DNA from: PALSA-607 sp963825425
GTDB lineage: Bacteria; Actinomycetota; Actinomycetes; Acidothermales; Acidothermaceae
Direction of reading: 5' to 3'
NCBI GenBank assembly: GCA_963825425.1
Contig: CAWGTF010000017.1
Span: 147,807-211,806 of the forward strand
DNA: 64,000 nt
This document shows, in pieces, positions 18,249-28,863 of the stretch. Within the stretch, counting starts at the first letter, position 1. Each line of letters starts with the position of its first letter. The translations under genes were made by a program, and so were the position numbers. The notes under the pieces were generated by a model. That model did no database searches. It was not told where the DNA came from and saw only the letters and a program-made list of their open reading frames with translations.

Positions 18249-18958
18249 GTGAACTCCGCGTTCGCGACTTGCAAGAGGAACCGGTCAACCAGCCGCACTG
18301 CACGTTCGTGCGCCGCCTCGGCGAGCGTCTTCGTGATGACCATCAGTGCGTCGGGATCGACGCCGCGCGCCAGCAGGTAGTCGCGATCGCCGCTATCGAG
18401 CCACGCCTGCAAGATGGACGGGGTCAACTCTGGGTGGAACTGCACACCCATCGAGCGTCCGAGAACGAAGGCTTGTGACGCGACCCCTGTTGTCGCGAGT
18501 TCGCGCGCGCCGGGCGGAAGTTGCCACCGATCCTGATGCAACTGAAACCACGGCCCCGGTTCGACCAGGTCGGGCTCGCTCGACTCGATGAGTGTCCAGC
18601 CAAGCTCGGGTTTCGGACTGAGCTCGACCGCCCCACCAAGCGCGGCCGCCAGCGCTTGTCCGCCGAAGCAGATCCCGAGCACCGGAACCCCGCCATTGTG
18701 CGCAGCCCGAAGGAAACCAAGCTCCTCGCCAACCCACGCTCCGATGGTCTCGGCGTCGTACACCGACCACGGCGCGCCAAGCGGGACGACCACGTCGTAG
18801 GCCAGCGGGTCAGGAAAATCAACCGAAACAGAGGGGACGGCGAAGTGTTCGGCCGGCACGACCTGCAGCGTCTCGACGTCGAAACCTCGATCGGCGAACG
18901 CCTCGCCGACGTAGCCGAGCGACGACACGTGGTCCTGCTGAACGAACAGCACGCGCAT
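18239..18958 (-). CDS. Class I glutamine amidotransferase
   Basis: 239 residues from the ATG of MRVLFVQQDHVSSLGYVG; an upstream in-frame ATG adds nine residues and is less likely. The nucleophile elbow GICFGGQ places cysteine at 97. The triad is completed by the histidine and glutamate of GVQFHPE. This layout belongs to the stand-alone GATase1 family (GMP synthase-glutaminase-like proteins) that removes amide nitrogen from glutamine or a gamma-glutamyl compound. No synthetase partner is adjacent, so the physiological substrate is unknown. It is convergent with the TauE gene. Confidence 0.88.
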   Translation of the reverse strand: MRVLFVQQDHVSSLGYVGEAFADRGFDVETLQVVPAEHFAVPSVSVDFPDPLAYDVVVPLGAPWSVYDAETIGAWVGEELGFLRAAHNGGVPVLGICFGGQALAAALGGAVELSPKPELGWTLIESSEPDLVEPGPWFQLHQDRWQLPPGARELATTGVASQAFVLGRSMGVQFHPELTPSILQAWLDSGDRDYLLARGVDPDALMVITKTLAEAAHERAVRLVDRFLLQVANAEFTQR

Positions 18959-19041
18959 CGCGGACCACCACCCCGTTTTTACCACGCTGTTGTTGAAACT
19001 GCGCTGTTGTTGAAACCGCGCTGTCGGTACCGTGCGAGTGG

Positions 19042-20730
19042 CTAGGTCGCCGGAGCCTTCGGGGTCGCCTGGCGACGTCCCTCTTCGAAGAACGCGACGA
19101 CCGCATCGGCGTCCGCGAAGTCCGTCATCGGGCGAGCGGCGCCGAACGGCTGGTTCCAGAACTTACCCTTGCGCGCGGTGTGCGGACCCACGTATGCGTA
19201 CGCCTCCGGAATCGAATCGTCGCCGGGAGACACTCCGTAGTTCACCTCGTCAAGAGTGATGCCGACGTCGAAGTGCTCTGGCCACAAGACCGGCTCGGGC
19301 GGATTCGTCGGCGCATGAGCCGCAGCCATCGCCCTGCACGCGGTGTCGCCGATCCTCAGCGCTCCAAGCAACTCCGCTGCAGCAGTGTGATCGACGTGCA
19401 AGCGATCGCTGCCCTTACACCCGCTCGCCGGGGGATACGCGTCGGCAGGCGGCGCACAAGCCACTCCCGCGTTGGCGGCGAGGTCGGCGAACGTGCCATG
19501 CAACGGCAGCACGAGCCAGTCGTCGCCGACAACGAGATCGGTACCCCGGACGGCGAGTCGCGAGGGTGGTCGCGGAAGTGGCCCGGTGGCGAAGCCGTCG
19601 TCGGTAACAACCAGTTTGATGGACCGATTGGCGCGGCGCTGCGGGCCGGCGAGCAACAGTTCGGCCACGCCGTGCAAAGACACCCGCGTCTGCGTGTACG
19701 CGGTACGGGACGCCACGGCGCGGTCGGCGTCGGCCAGGTCGTGGGACGCGGGTGCGTGCGAGGCGGCAGCCACGGGCTTGGGCTTGGATTGCGCAGCGGG
19801 CGTAGCGGGCGCGGCGGGCGCAGTGGCGGGCGCCAGCTTGGCTGCTTTCACCGGCGCGGCCGGAGCTGCGCTCAACACCGTCCGCGACGGCGCTGCGGTG
19901 ACCACGCTCTCCGCGCCGGCCGCGGCGGTGCCGGCCGCAGCGGTGCCGGCCGCGCTCAACTGCGCAGGCGGGGTTCGCGGCTGTTCGGCTTCGCGGCGGG
20001 TGCGCATGACCTTGCCCCACGGATCGAACCTGACGTCGACGACGCGTTCCTTCATCGGGATGATCGCGTTGTCGGTGATCTTGATGTGCTCAGGGCAGAC
20101 CTCTGTGCAGCACTTGGTGATGTTGCACAGACCAAGTCCTTGCTCCTCCTGGAGCATCTGCTTGCGATCGACTGTGTCGAGCGGGTGCATGTCGAGTTCC
20201 GCATACCTGATGAAGAACCGCGGTCCGGCAAACGCGGGCTTGTTCTCCTCGTGGTCGCGCACGACGTGGCAGGTGTTCTGGCAGAGGAAGCATTCGATGC
20301 ACTTGCGGAACTCTTGCGACCGCTCGACGTCCATCTGTTGCATGCGGTAGTCACCGGGCTTGAGGTTCACCGGCGGCGTGAATGCCGGGACCTGCCGTGC
20401 TTTCTCGTAGTTGAACGACACGTCGGTGACCAGGTCGCGCAGCACCGGAAACGTGCGCATGGGCGTCACGGTGATGGTGTCGGTCGGCGCAAAGATCGAG
20501 AGGCGCGTCATGCAGAGCAAGCGCGGGCGGCCATTGACTTCGGCGCTGCACGAGCCGCACTTGCCGGCCTTGCAATTCCATCGGACGGCGAGATCGCCGG
20601 CCTGCGTGGCCTGCAACCGATGAATCGCGTCGAGGACAACCTCGCCCTCCTCGACTCCGACGGTGTAGTCGACGAGATCGCCACCGTTCTCGTCTCCGCG
20701 CCACACCCGCATCTTGAGGTCGTAGCCCAT
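19042..20730 (-). CDS. sdhB: Succinate dehydrogenase iron-sulfur subunit fused to an extra C-terminal domain
   Basis: Residues 1-245 are a normal SdhB: [2Fe-2S] ligands C53, C58, C61 and C73, then CIECFLCQNTC (C144-C154) and CNITKCCTEVC (C202-C212) for the [4Fe-4S] and [3Fe-4S] clusters. It passes electrons from SdhA to the membrane subunit. A 90-residue Ala/Pro/Thr linker with GTAAA repeats follows. Residues 345-562 form a separate domain (VSLHGVAELLLAGPQ, EPVLWPEHFDVGITLDEVNY, GVSPGDDSIPEAYAYVGPH) that I know only as a stand-alone actinobacterial hypothetical protein. SdhB is normally about 250 residues, so the fusion more than doubles it. The ATG overlaps the sdhA stop (TGATG). Confidence 0.92.
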   Translation of the reverse strand: MGYDLKMRVWRGDENGGDLVDYTVGVEEGEVVLDAIHRLQATQAGDLAVRWNCKAGKCGSCSAEVNGRPRLLCMTRLSIFAPTDTITVTPMRTFPVLRDLVTDVSFNYEKARQVPAFTPPVNLKPGDYRMQQMDVERSQEFRKCIECFLCQNTCHVVRDHEENKPAFAGPRFFIRYAELDMHPLDTVDRKQMLQEEQGLGLCNITKCCTEVCPEHIKITDNAIIPMKERVVDVRFDPWGKVMRTRREAEQPRTPPAQLSAAGTAAAGTAAAGAESVVTAAPSRTVLSAAPAAPVKAAKLAPATAPAAPATPAAQSKPKPVAAASHAPASHDLADADRAVASRTAYTQTRVSLHGVAELLLAGPQRRANRSIKLVVTDDGFATGPLPRPPSRLAVRGTDLVVGDDWLVLPLHGTFADLAANAGVACAPPADAYPPASGCKGSDRLHVDHTAAAELLGALRIGDTACRAMAAAHAPTNPPEPVLWPEHFDVGITLDEVNYGVSPGDDSIPEAYAYVGPHTARKGKFWNQPFGAARPMTDFADADAVVAFFEEGRRQATPKAPAT

Positions 20731-22535
20731 CAGTGGCTCTCCTCGAACAGTGCCTTGAGGTCATCGGGCATGACAGGCAGCTCCTGGTGGAACACTTCGA
20801 CGCCGGTGCCTGCGTCGTTCAGCTTGCACAGCACGTTGATCTTCCCCCAGCTGGGGTCGGTCGCTGGGTAGTCGTCTCGCGTGTGACCTCCGCGGCTTTC
20901 CTTCCGGTCGAGCGCGGCGCGCGCCACACATTCCGACACCAGCAGCATGTGCTTCAGGTCGATCGACAAATGCCAGCTGGGGTTGTACTGCCGATGACCC
21001 TCGACCGAGAGCTGCGCAATCCTCTCCTTGTACTCTTCGATCTTGACCAGCGCGGCCTCGATCTCGCCGGCGTTGCGGATGATGCCGACCAGATCGTGCA
21101 TCGTCTGCTGCAAGTCGATCTGGACGCTGTACGGGTTCTGCCCGCCGTCCCGCGCGAATGGTGCGAGTGCGGCTTCCTCTGCTGCGGCGACCGCGGCATC
21201 GGCGATTGCCGGGAGCCCACCGGTCAGCTCTTTCGCGTAGGCGGCGGCATGTTCACCGGCCCGACGGCCAAACACGACCAGGTCGCTCAATGAGTTGCCG
21301 CCGAGCCGGTTAGCGCCGTGCATCCCGCCCGCGCACTCCCCGGCCGCGAACAGCCCGGGCACGATCGACATCGCAGAGTCGGGGTCCACCTCGACGCCAC
21401 CCATCACGTAGTGGCAGGTCGGGCCGGTCTCCATCGGCTCCTTGGTGATGTCAACGTCGGCCAGTTCCTTGAACTGGTGATACATCGACGGCAACCGCTT
21501 CTGGATGAACTCCGGAGTGCGGCGCGACGCGATGTCGAGGAACACTCCACCATGCGGCGATCCGCGACCGGCCTTGATCTCCGTGTTGATCGCACGTGCA
21601 ACCTCGTCGCGCGGCAACAACTCGGGCGGACGCCGGTTGTTGACGTGGTCGTCGTACCAGCGATCGGCCTCTTCTTCGGTATCGGCGGTCTCCGCTTTGA
21701 AGAACTCCGGAATGTAGTCGAACATGAAGCGCTTGCCTTCGGAGTTTCGGAGGACGCCGCCGTCACCACGCACCGATTCGGTGATAAGCAGGCCGCGGAC
21801 CGATGGCGGCCAGACCATGCCGGTCGGGTGGAACTGCACGAACTCCATGTTGACCAGCGGTGCGCCGGCGCCCATCGCGAGAGCGTGGCCGTCGCCAGTG
21901 CCTTCCCAAGAGTTCGTGGTGATCTTGAAGGATCTCCCGATCCCGCCGGTGGCTACCACAACAGCTGGCGCTTCGAAGGCGATGAAGCGGCCGGATTCGC
22001 GCCAGTAGCCGAAGGCGCCGGCGAGACGGTCACCGTCTTTCAGCAATTGGGTGATGGTGCATTCCATGAAGACGTCGATGCCGAGCGAGACTGCGCGCTG
22101 CTGGAGCGTGCGGATCATCTCCAGGCCCGTGCGGTCGCCGACGTGCGCGAGACGGGCGTAGCGGTGGCCGCCGAAATCGCGTTGGGAGATCTTGCCTTCC
22201 TTGGTGCGGTCGAACAGGGCTCCCCAGCTCTCGAGCTCCCACACCCGGTCTGGCGCCTCCTGTGCATGCAGCTGTGCCATTCGCCAGTGGTTGAGCATCT
22301 TGCCGCCGCGCATCGTGTCGCGGAAGTGCACCTGCCAGTTGTCTTCCTCCCACACATTGCCCATGGCAGCGGCGATTCCGCCCTCGGCCATCACCGTGTG
22401 CGCCTTGCCGAGCAACGATTTGCAGACGACGGCGGTCTTTGCGCCTCCCTCGTGCGCGCTGATGGCTGCGCGAAGCCCGGCGCCGCCAGCCCCGATCACC
22501 ACGACGTCATAGGTGTGCCGCTCGATCTCGCTCAT
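20730..22535 (-). CDS. sdhA: Succinate dehydrogenase flavoprotein subunit
   Basis: 601 residues, Mycobacterium Sdh1-type. The N-terminal dinucleotide fold is VVVIGAGGAGLRAAISAHEG. KAHTVMAEGGIAAAMG contains the histidine expected to bind FAD covalently. Substrate and catalytic segments FHPTGMVWPPSVRGLLITES and ESRGGHTRDDYP are present, as is the C-terminal capping helical region. It oxidises succinate to fumarate and hands electrons to the SdhB clusters. It is the middle gene of sdhC-sdhA-sdhB on the minus strand, one base after sdhC and overlapping sdhB, the order known for Rv0249c-Rv0248c-Rv0247c in M. tuberculosis. Confidence 0.96.
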   Translation of the reverse strand: MSEIERHTYDVVVIGAGGAGLRAAISAHEGGAKTAVVCKSLLGKAHTVMAEGGIAAAMGNVWEEDNWQVHFRDTMRGGKMLNHWRMAQLHAQEAPDRVWELESWGALFDRTKEGKISQRDFGGHRYARLAHVGDRTGLEMIRTLQQRAVSLGIDVFMECTITQLLKDGDRLAGAFGYWRESGRFIAFEAPAVVVATGGIGRSFKITTNSWEGTGDGHALAMGAGAPLVNMEFVQFHPTGMVWPPSVRGLLITESVRGDGGVLRNSEGKRFMFDYIPEFFKAETADTEEEADRWYDDHVNNRRPPELLPRDEVARAINTEIKAGRGSPHGGVFLDIASRRTPEFIQKRLPSMYHQFKELADVDITKEPMETGPTCHYVMGGVEVDPDSAMSIVPGLFAAGECAGGMHGANRLGGNSLSDLVVFGRRAGEHAAAYAKELTGGLPAIADAAVAAAEEAALAPFARDGGQNPYSVQIDLQQTMHDLVGIIRNAGEIEAALVKIEEYKERIAQLSVEGHRQYNPSWHLSIDLKHMLLVSECVARAALDRKESRGGHTRDDYPATDPSWGKINVLCKLNDAGTGVEVFHQELPVMPDDLKALFEESH

Positions 22536-22536
22536 C

Positions 22537-23379
22537 TCAGAAGAACCTCAGGTCGGTGAGAGTGCCGGACGCCACAAGCCGCACATACACATCGGAAAAT
22601 GCCACCCACAGAAGGGAAACCCAGGCGATCTGCATGTGGTAGCGATTGAGCCTGCTGACCTGACCCCACAACCAGTAGCGCACCGGGTGCTTGGAGAAGT
22701 GGTTGAGCCGGCCGCCAATGATGCTGCGGCATGAATGGCAGGACGCCGTGTACGACCACAAGAACACTGCGTTGAGCACCAGCACGAGCGTGCCGATACC
22801 GGCGTGACCCCAATGGCCCTGATGGTTGCGGAAGGCGATGACCGCGTCGTAGGTCAAGATGATGTTGAGCAGGATCCCGAGGTAGAAGAAGTACCGGTGG
22901 ATGTTCTGCACGATCAGCGGGAAGCGGGTCTCGCCGGTGTACTTCGCGTGCGGCTCGGCAACTGCGCAAGCGGGCGGCGACAGCCAGAACGACCGGTAGT
23001 ACGCCTTGCGGTAGTAGTAGCAGGTCATCCGGAAGCCGAGCGGCACGATCAGGATGATGATCGCGGGCGAGGTGAACCACCAATGCCCGAAGATGCCCAG
23101 GTGCGGGACGCCGTGTGAGCCCGGCACCGTGCCGCACTTGAGCGCCAGGCACGGGGAGTAGAACGGCGAGATGTAGGGCTCGTAGAAGTAGTCGCGGTCG
23201 ATGAACGCGGCCCACGTCGAGTAGCCGATGAAGCTGAACAAGACCGCGAATGTGACGACCGGCTGGATCCACCAGCGGTCGGTGCGGAGGGTCTTCGCGC
23301 CGATAGCCGCCCGGCGTCCGACCCGGCCTGCTGGCGGCGACCCGTCACCCGTGGCGGGAGCCTTGCTCTCGACGGACAT
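22537..23379 (-). CDS. sdhC: Succinate dehydrogenase membrane anchor (Sdh1-type)
   Basis: About 280 residues from the ATG of MSVESKAPATGDGSPPAGRV; a longer frame begins at 23427. There are five or so membrane spans. Histidines suited to haem or quinone sites lie in GIFGHWWFTSPA, IVQNIHRYFFYLG and WSYTASCHSCRS. CLALKC and FRMTCYYYRKAYYRSFW are typical of the unusual large anchor of mycobacterial Sdh1, which replaces separate SdhC and SdhD subunits. It should deliver electrons to menaquinone. First gene of the sdh operon; the promoter must lie in 23380-23506, behind the lipoprotein gene. Confidence 0.9.
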   Translation of the reverse strand: MSVESKAPATGDGSPPAGRVGRRAAIGAKTLRTDRWWIQPVVTFAVLFSFIGYSTWAAFIDRDYFYEPYISPFYSPCLALKCGTVPGSHGVPHLGIFGHWWFTSPAIIILIVPLGFRMTCYYYRKAYYRSFWLSPPACAVAEPHAKYTGETRFPLIVQNIHRYFFYLGILLNIILTYDAVIAFRNHQGHWGHAGIGTLVLVLNAVFLWSYTASCHSCRSIIGGRLNHFSKHPVRYWLWGQVSRLNRYHMQIAWVSLLWVAFSDVYVRLVASGTLTDLRFF

Positions 23380-23506
23380 CGGCCCCGCCCTCTCATGCCC
23401 GCGTTGTCGCGGGTCATACGAGAGCACAACTTACGCCCGGCCCTGCACCCGCTCCCAGCGGAGGCGGTGTGGCATGCGTCACGCACCACGCGGGCGACTC
23501 CCCAGC

Positions 23507-24232
23507 TCAGCCGCCGCCGCAGCCCTCGTTGTAGTACATGTACCAGCCCGGGCGCTGGGCGGGGGCAACCAGAACGGTGATTTCGCCCATCTGCTGGATG
23601 TCGGCGCCGAAGCCGTCAGTGCCCTGGTCGGTCGTCTTCACCTTCGAGACCATGTCGAACTGGCAGCTGTAGTCGCCACCGGCCGGGTTCAAGGTGCAGC
23701 TGTGGAAGCTGAAGGTGTTGACCCACTGGCGTTCGTTCTCCAGCGCCGCGCGCGAGTCCGGCGTCGTGACGTGCATCTCCGCCTTGAGGTCGTGCAGATT
23801 GTAGGCGGCAACCAGGTAGCGCATCGCGGCATCGGGAGTCGTGAAATGCGGAGGCGAGCCGACAGCGTCAATCGTCGAGTTGGACGGGCCCGGCTTGGAC
23901 GGGCCCGGCACGGACGGCGGGAGCACGGACGGCGGGAGCACGGACGGCGGGAGCACGGACGGCGGGTGGGCGGTCGTCGCGGCGCCAGCGGACGGCGGCA
24001 GGCTGGCGACCGGTGCTGCCGTGGCGGGTGGGGGGGTGCTCGCGACGGCCGACGGTGGCGGGAGTGTGGCGGGCGCGACGTGGACGACGGGCACGGCCCG
24101 GCCGGACGGTGCGACCGGGGCGGCGGTCTTGACCGCCGGGCTCGCGCACGCTCCAAGGGTGAGTCCGATGCTCAGGACAGCTACGCCCACTGTTGAAGTC
24201 CGAATGACCGCTGCGATCCGTTTGCCTGGCAT
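23507..24232 (-). CDS. Proline-rich lipoprotein of unknown function
   Basis: 241 residues from MPGKRIAAVIRTSTVG, chosen because GGGGGA sits just upstream of this ATG. The signal peptide ends in LGAC (cysteine 29), giving a lipid-anchored surface protein. A Pro/Ser/Thr/Ala-rich linker to about residue 145 includes four PPSVL units. The globular end (about 150-241) starts HFTTPDAAMRYLVAAYNLHD and finishes WYMYYNEGCGGG, with paired cysteines that could form a disulfide. The layout resembles NTF2-like/DUF4878-type secreted domains, but I cannot confirm a family. Confidence 0.8.
   Translation of the reverse strand: MPGKRIAAVIRTSTVGVAVLSIGLTLGACASPAVKTAAPVAPSGRAVPVVHVAPATLPPPSAVASTPPPATAAPVASLPPSAGAATTAHPPSVLPPSVLPPSVLPPSVPGPSKPGPSNSTIDAVGSPPHFTTPDAAMRYLVAAYNLHDLKAEMHVTTPDSRAALENERQWVNTFSFHSCTLNPAGGDYSCQFDMVSKVKTTDQGTDGFGADIQQMGEITVLVAPAQRPGWYMYYNEGCGGG
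23882..23966. repeat. In-frame tandem repeats encoding the Pro/Ser linker
   Basis: A 15-base unit, CACGGACGGCGGGAG on the plus strand, occurs three times and then partially a fourth, giving PPSVL repeats. Two 14-15 base GGACGGGCCCGGC units (PGPSK/PGPS) precede it. The copies are almost perfect, so slippage at this site should change linker length without breaking the frame. Confidence 0.85.
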
Positions 24233-24303
24233 GTTTCCCCCGACGTTCGATGCGAGTGTCAGGTAGACGCCGATGCCCGGAGAAACGGTTGACAAGGCCT
24301 TTC

Positions 24304-25101
24304 TTAGATCGCGACTGCAGTCCGGCGAGCGAGGTACAGGTCGCACCGGCGATGGATCGCAAGTACGCCGCCAGCGTCGTCGATCACCTTGGCGATCTCG
24401 GCGAGAATCGCTTCGCGTTGTGCCGGCTCGAGGATCAGCAGGTGCGAGGTCGATGCCGCATAGGCCAACCACGCAGCTGTCGAGTAGCTGTGCACCGACT
24501 GATAGGCGCGCACCTCAACGTCCGCGAAGGTTTGTTGCTCTTCCATCTCGTCGCGCGGCCACGCCGGCGGCGTCCGGTCGGGACTCGGCCGGTTCGAGTC
24601 GGTGATCCCATGCCGGCGGTAGACATCGGCGACCTGCGACCCCAGCGGCGTGAGGTGTGACTGCTCGCGGTTCCAGAACAGCGCGATCAGGCCGCCCTCG
24701 CGCAACATGCTGGCCGCCTTCGCCCACCGTTGTTCGGGCGACGTCCAGTGCCACGACTGCGCGGCGAGCAACCCGTCATAAAGCTGTGCGGGCTGGAAAT
24801 CCTCGAACGCCGAGACAACGACCGACACTCCCGGCAACAGGCGAGTGTTCTCGGTAAGCACCGCGGCCATCTGGGGGTCGGGTTCGACGCAGGTCATCGT
24901 GAGCCCGCGGACGCCGAACAGCACGGTCGCCTTGCCGGTACCCGCGCCCACTTCGACCACATCGTGTCCCGGGAGTAGCGACACCACATCGTCAACCAAC
25001 TCAGTGGTGTACGACGGTCGGGCCCGGTCGTAGTCGCGGGCTACCGCGCCGAAGCTGCGTGCGCGGATCGCAACCGCGTCGCCGGGCGGCGATGTGCTCA
25101 C
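24304..25101 (-). CDS. SAM-dependent methyltransferase, class I
   Basis: 265 residues. Motif I is VVEVGAGTGKAT, followed by the acidic CVEPDPQMAAVL strand that would hold the SAM ribose, and AQSWHWTSPEQRW and LREGGLIALFWN, which mark the Methyltransf_11-like family seen in many actinobacteria. The substrate is unknown. The N-terminus (RARSFGAVARDYDRARPSY) is typical of this branch. It is divergent from an MFS transporter gene, with about 100 bp between starts that contains a nested inverted repeat. Confidence 0.88.
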   Translation of the reverse strand: MSTSPPGDAVAIRARSFGAVARDYDRARPSYTTELVDDVVSLLPGHDVVEVGAGTGKATVLFGVRGLTMTCVEPDPQMAAVLTENTRLLPGVSVVVSAFEDFQPAQLYDGLLAAQSWHWTSPEQRWAKAASMLREGGLIALFWNREQSHLTPLGSQVADVYRRHGITDSNRPSPDRTPPAWPRDEMEEQQTFADVEVRAYQSVHSYSTAAWLAYAASTSHLLILEPAQREAILAEIAKVIDDAGGVLAIHRRCDLYLARRTAVAI

Positions 25102-25134
25102 GCGGTCTAGTCTGCCCCAGGTGTCAGTCTCGTC

Positions 25135-25170
25135 CGAGACTGCCTCTCAACATATGAGATGACGGTCTCG
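25135..25170. promoter_or_regulatory. Nested inverted repeat between divergent genes
   Basis: Outer arms CGAGAC (25135-25140) and GTCTCG (25165-25170) enclose inner arms TCTCA (25145-25149) and TGAGA (25155-25159) around ACATA. It lies between the starts of the methyltransferase and MFS genes, where a shared operator would be expected. No regulator gene is adjacent. Confidence 0.45.
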
Positions 25171-25202
25171 ACTCGTGGGATGGCGGGGTTACGCTCGCCG
25201 AC

Positions 25203-26414
25203 GTGGGAACGTCACGTCGCCGCTGGCTGATCCTCGGCTTGGGTTGGTCGGCTCAGGCCGCGATGTGCTGCTACGTCTACGGACTCCCCATGCTGATCCC
25301 GGCAATCCGGCACACCTATGGCATTTCGTTGGCTCGGGCCGGCGTGGTCGTGGCGTCGCCCGGCTTCGGCGTCCTGCTCACGTTGTTTGCTTGGGGCTAC
25401 GCCGCTGACCGGTGGGGCGAGCGACTGGTGATCGCGCTCGGGCTCGCCGGCGGGTCTGCCTTTCTCACCGCGGCCTGCTTTGTGCACGGGCTGAGTGCGT
25501 TGTGCGTATTGCTGGCGCTGGCCGGCGCAGCGGGAGCCTCGGTGAACGCGGCGAGCGGACGCGTCGTCCTCGGGTGGTTCGACGCGCGCGAGCGTGGCTT
25601 CGCGATGGGCGTGCGACAGACAGCGCAGCCGCTCGGAGTCGGACTCGCCGCCTTGACCTTGCCCGCACTCGCGCGGCACGGGTTGTCGATGGCGTTCGTG
25701 TTCCCTGCGGCCCTGTGCGCCGGAGTGGCTGTCCTGGTATTGGCGCTCGTCACCGATCCACCGCGTGCTGCGACGACGGCGTCGGGGGAGACCCGTTCTC
25801 CGTACCGCACCGCGCAGTTATGGCGAGTACACGGGTCGAGCATGTTGCTCGTCGTTCCGCAGTTCGCCGTGTCCGCGTTCGTGCTGGAGTACCTCGTGAA
25901 CCAACGGCACTGGGAGGTACTCGCGGCAGGTCGTCTGGTGTTTGCCATGCAGGTGGCCGGCGCCGCGGGCCGCGTCGGTGCGGGCGCGTGGTCCGACCGC
26001 GTTGGTAGCCGGCTGCGACCGATGCGGCAGATCGCCGTCGCAAGTGCACTGACGATGGTGGCCATCGCAACTGGAGATGCACGGCACGCCGCGTTCGTCG
26101 TCCTTGCGTTCGCAGTCGGTGCAGTCGTCACGGTGACCGACAACGGTCTTGGATTCACTGCCGTTGCGGAGATCGCCGGGTCGGCGTGGGCAGGGCGCGC
26201 GCTCGGTGCGCAGAACACCGCGCAGAACATCGCCGCAATCCTGACACCCCCGCTGCTCGGCGTCCTGATTGAAAGCACTTCCTACAGCACCGGCTTCTTG
26301 GTCGCGGCGATCTTCCCGGTGATAGCCGCCGTCCTCACGCCCGTTCCGGGTCGGGCCCGTCTCGGCGTCGCATCGCCAGTCGAGCCGTCGGAAGTGGAAC
26401 ACTTACCGGCATGA
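25203..26414 (+). CDS. Major facilitator superfamily transporter
   Basis: 403 residues from GTG (VGTSRRRWLILGLGWSAQAA), with twelve hydrophobic spans in two sixes. The MFS loop 2-3 motif is GYAADRWGERL. The equivalent loop in the second half is GAWSDRVGSRLRPM. The length and the ARERGFAMGVRQTAQPLGVG segment fit the branch of nitrate/oxalate- and drug-type MFS proteins annotated generically in actinobacteria. The substrate cannot be inferred. Its stop overlaps the next ATG (ATGA), so the cupin gene is coupled to it. Confidence 0.9.
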   Translation: MGTSRRRWLILGLGWSAQAAMCCYVYGLPMLIPAIRHTYGISLARAGVVVASPGFGVLLTLFAWGYAADRWGERLVIALGLAGGSAFLTAACFVHGLSALCVLLALAGAAGASVNAASGRVVLGWFDARERGFAMGVRQTAQPLGVGLAALTLPALARHGLSMAFVFPAALCAGVAVLVLALVTDPPRAATTASGETRSPYRTAQLWRVHGSSMLLVVPQFAVSAFVLEYLVNQRHWEVLAAGRLVFAMQVAGAAGRVGAGAWSDRVGSRLRPMRQIAVASALTMVAIATGDARHAAFVVLAFAVGAVVTVTDNGLGFTAVAEIAGSAWAGRALGAQNTAQNIAAILTPPLLGVLIESTSYSTGFLVAAIFPVIAAVLTPVPGRARLGVASPVEPSEVEHLPA

Positions 26415-26803
26415 CATTCGCGCCCGTGAACTTGACCGCTGCATTGGCTTCATTTGACGAGGTGTACAGCCCGCGGATCGTCGCGCGGGTGAACGACTAC
26501 GACGTGCGCATCGCCCATGCTCGGGGCGAGCACGTCTGGCACGTGCACGAGGACACCGACGAGTTCTTCCTCGTCCTCGACGGGCAGTTCGAAGTCACGG
26601 TTCGTGACTCTACGGGCGCCGAGACCACCGTCCTGTTGCGCGAAGGCGACACGTTCGTCGTGCCGAAAGGCACCGAGCACAAGCCATCGTCGTCCGGTGG
26701 TTCGATCCTGATGTTCGAACCGGCGGGGACGTCGACCACTGGCGACCGGCACGAGGGCGAGATTCCCTCCCACGTCGACAGCACGACGGGCCACCAGCTG
26801 TAG
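26411..26803 (+). CDS. Cupin-domain protein
   Basis: 130 residues. The first cupin motif contains HVWHVHEDTDEFFLVLDG, giving two histidines and a glutamate as likely metal ligands; the second has FVVPKGTEHKPSS with the fourth ligand histidine. It is a single-domain cupin like those annotated as mannose-6-phosphate isomerase-like or DUF985-like. Coupled translation with the MFS transporter suggests it acts on the same compound, but no specific reaction can be named. Confidence 0.85.
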   Translation: MTFAPVNLTAALASFDEVYSPRIVARVNDYDVRIAHARGEHVWHVHEDTDEFFLVLDGQFEVTVRDSTGAETTVLLREGDTFVVPKGTEHKPSSSGGSILMFEPAGTSTTGDRHEGEIPSHVDSTTGHQL

Positions 26804-26904
26804 CCGCGCGAGCAAATAGGGCGTATCTGCGTACGACCACGTACGATGGGGTAATCCCAATGAGACACGTCTTGGGAGCCCACCCTGGTCTGGAGCACTT
26901 TCTC

Positions 26905-28788
<1,884 letters not shown>

Positions 28789-28811
28789 CCGTCCGGCGGT
28801 TGCGATGCCGA

Positions 28812-28863
28812 GTGAAGGAATTCGGTCGTCTAAATCGCTGAGAAGCAGCCGAATTGCCTTCAC
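28812..28863. terminator. Inverted repeat between convergent typA and membrane-protein genes
   Basis: GTGAAGGAATTCGG (28812-28825) pairs with CCGAATTGCCTTCAC (28849-28863) with one bulged base. It begins about 24 bases after the typA stop and reaches the stop of the convergent gene, fitting a bidirectional terminator. There is no T-run, and the loop of about 23 bases is long. Confidence 0.5.

Noticed and set aside
19180..20871. 563-codon plus-strand frame opposite sdhB
   Set aside because: Arg/Gly/Val-rich shadow of a clearly identified gene with iron-sulfur motifs on the other strand.
21318..22559. 413-codon plus-strand frame opposite sdhA
   Set aside because: High-GC antisense shadow with no family features.
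23882..23966. Possible CRISPR array
   Set aside because: Units of 14-15 bp are contiguous without spacers and lie in frame within a lipoprotein gene.
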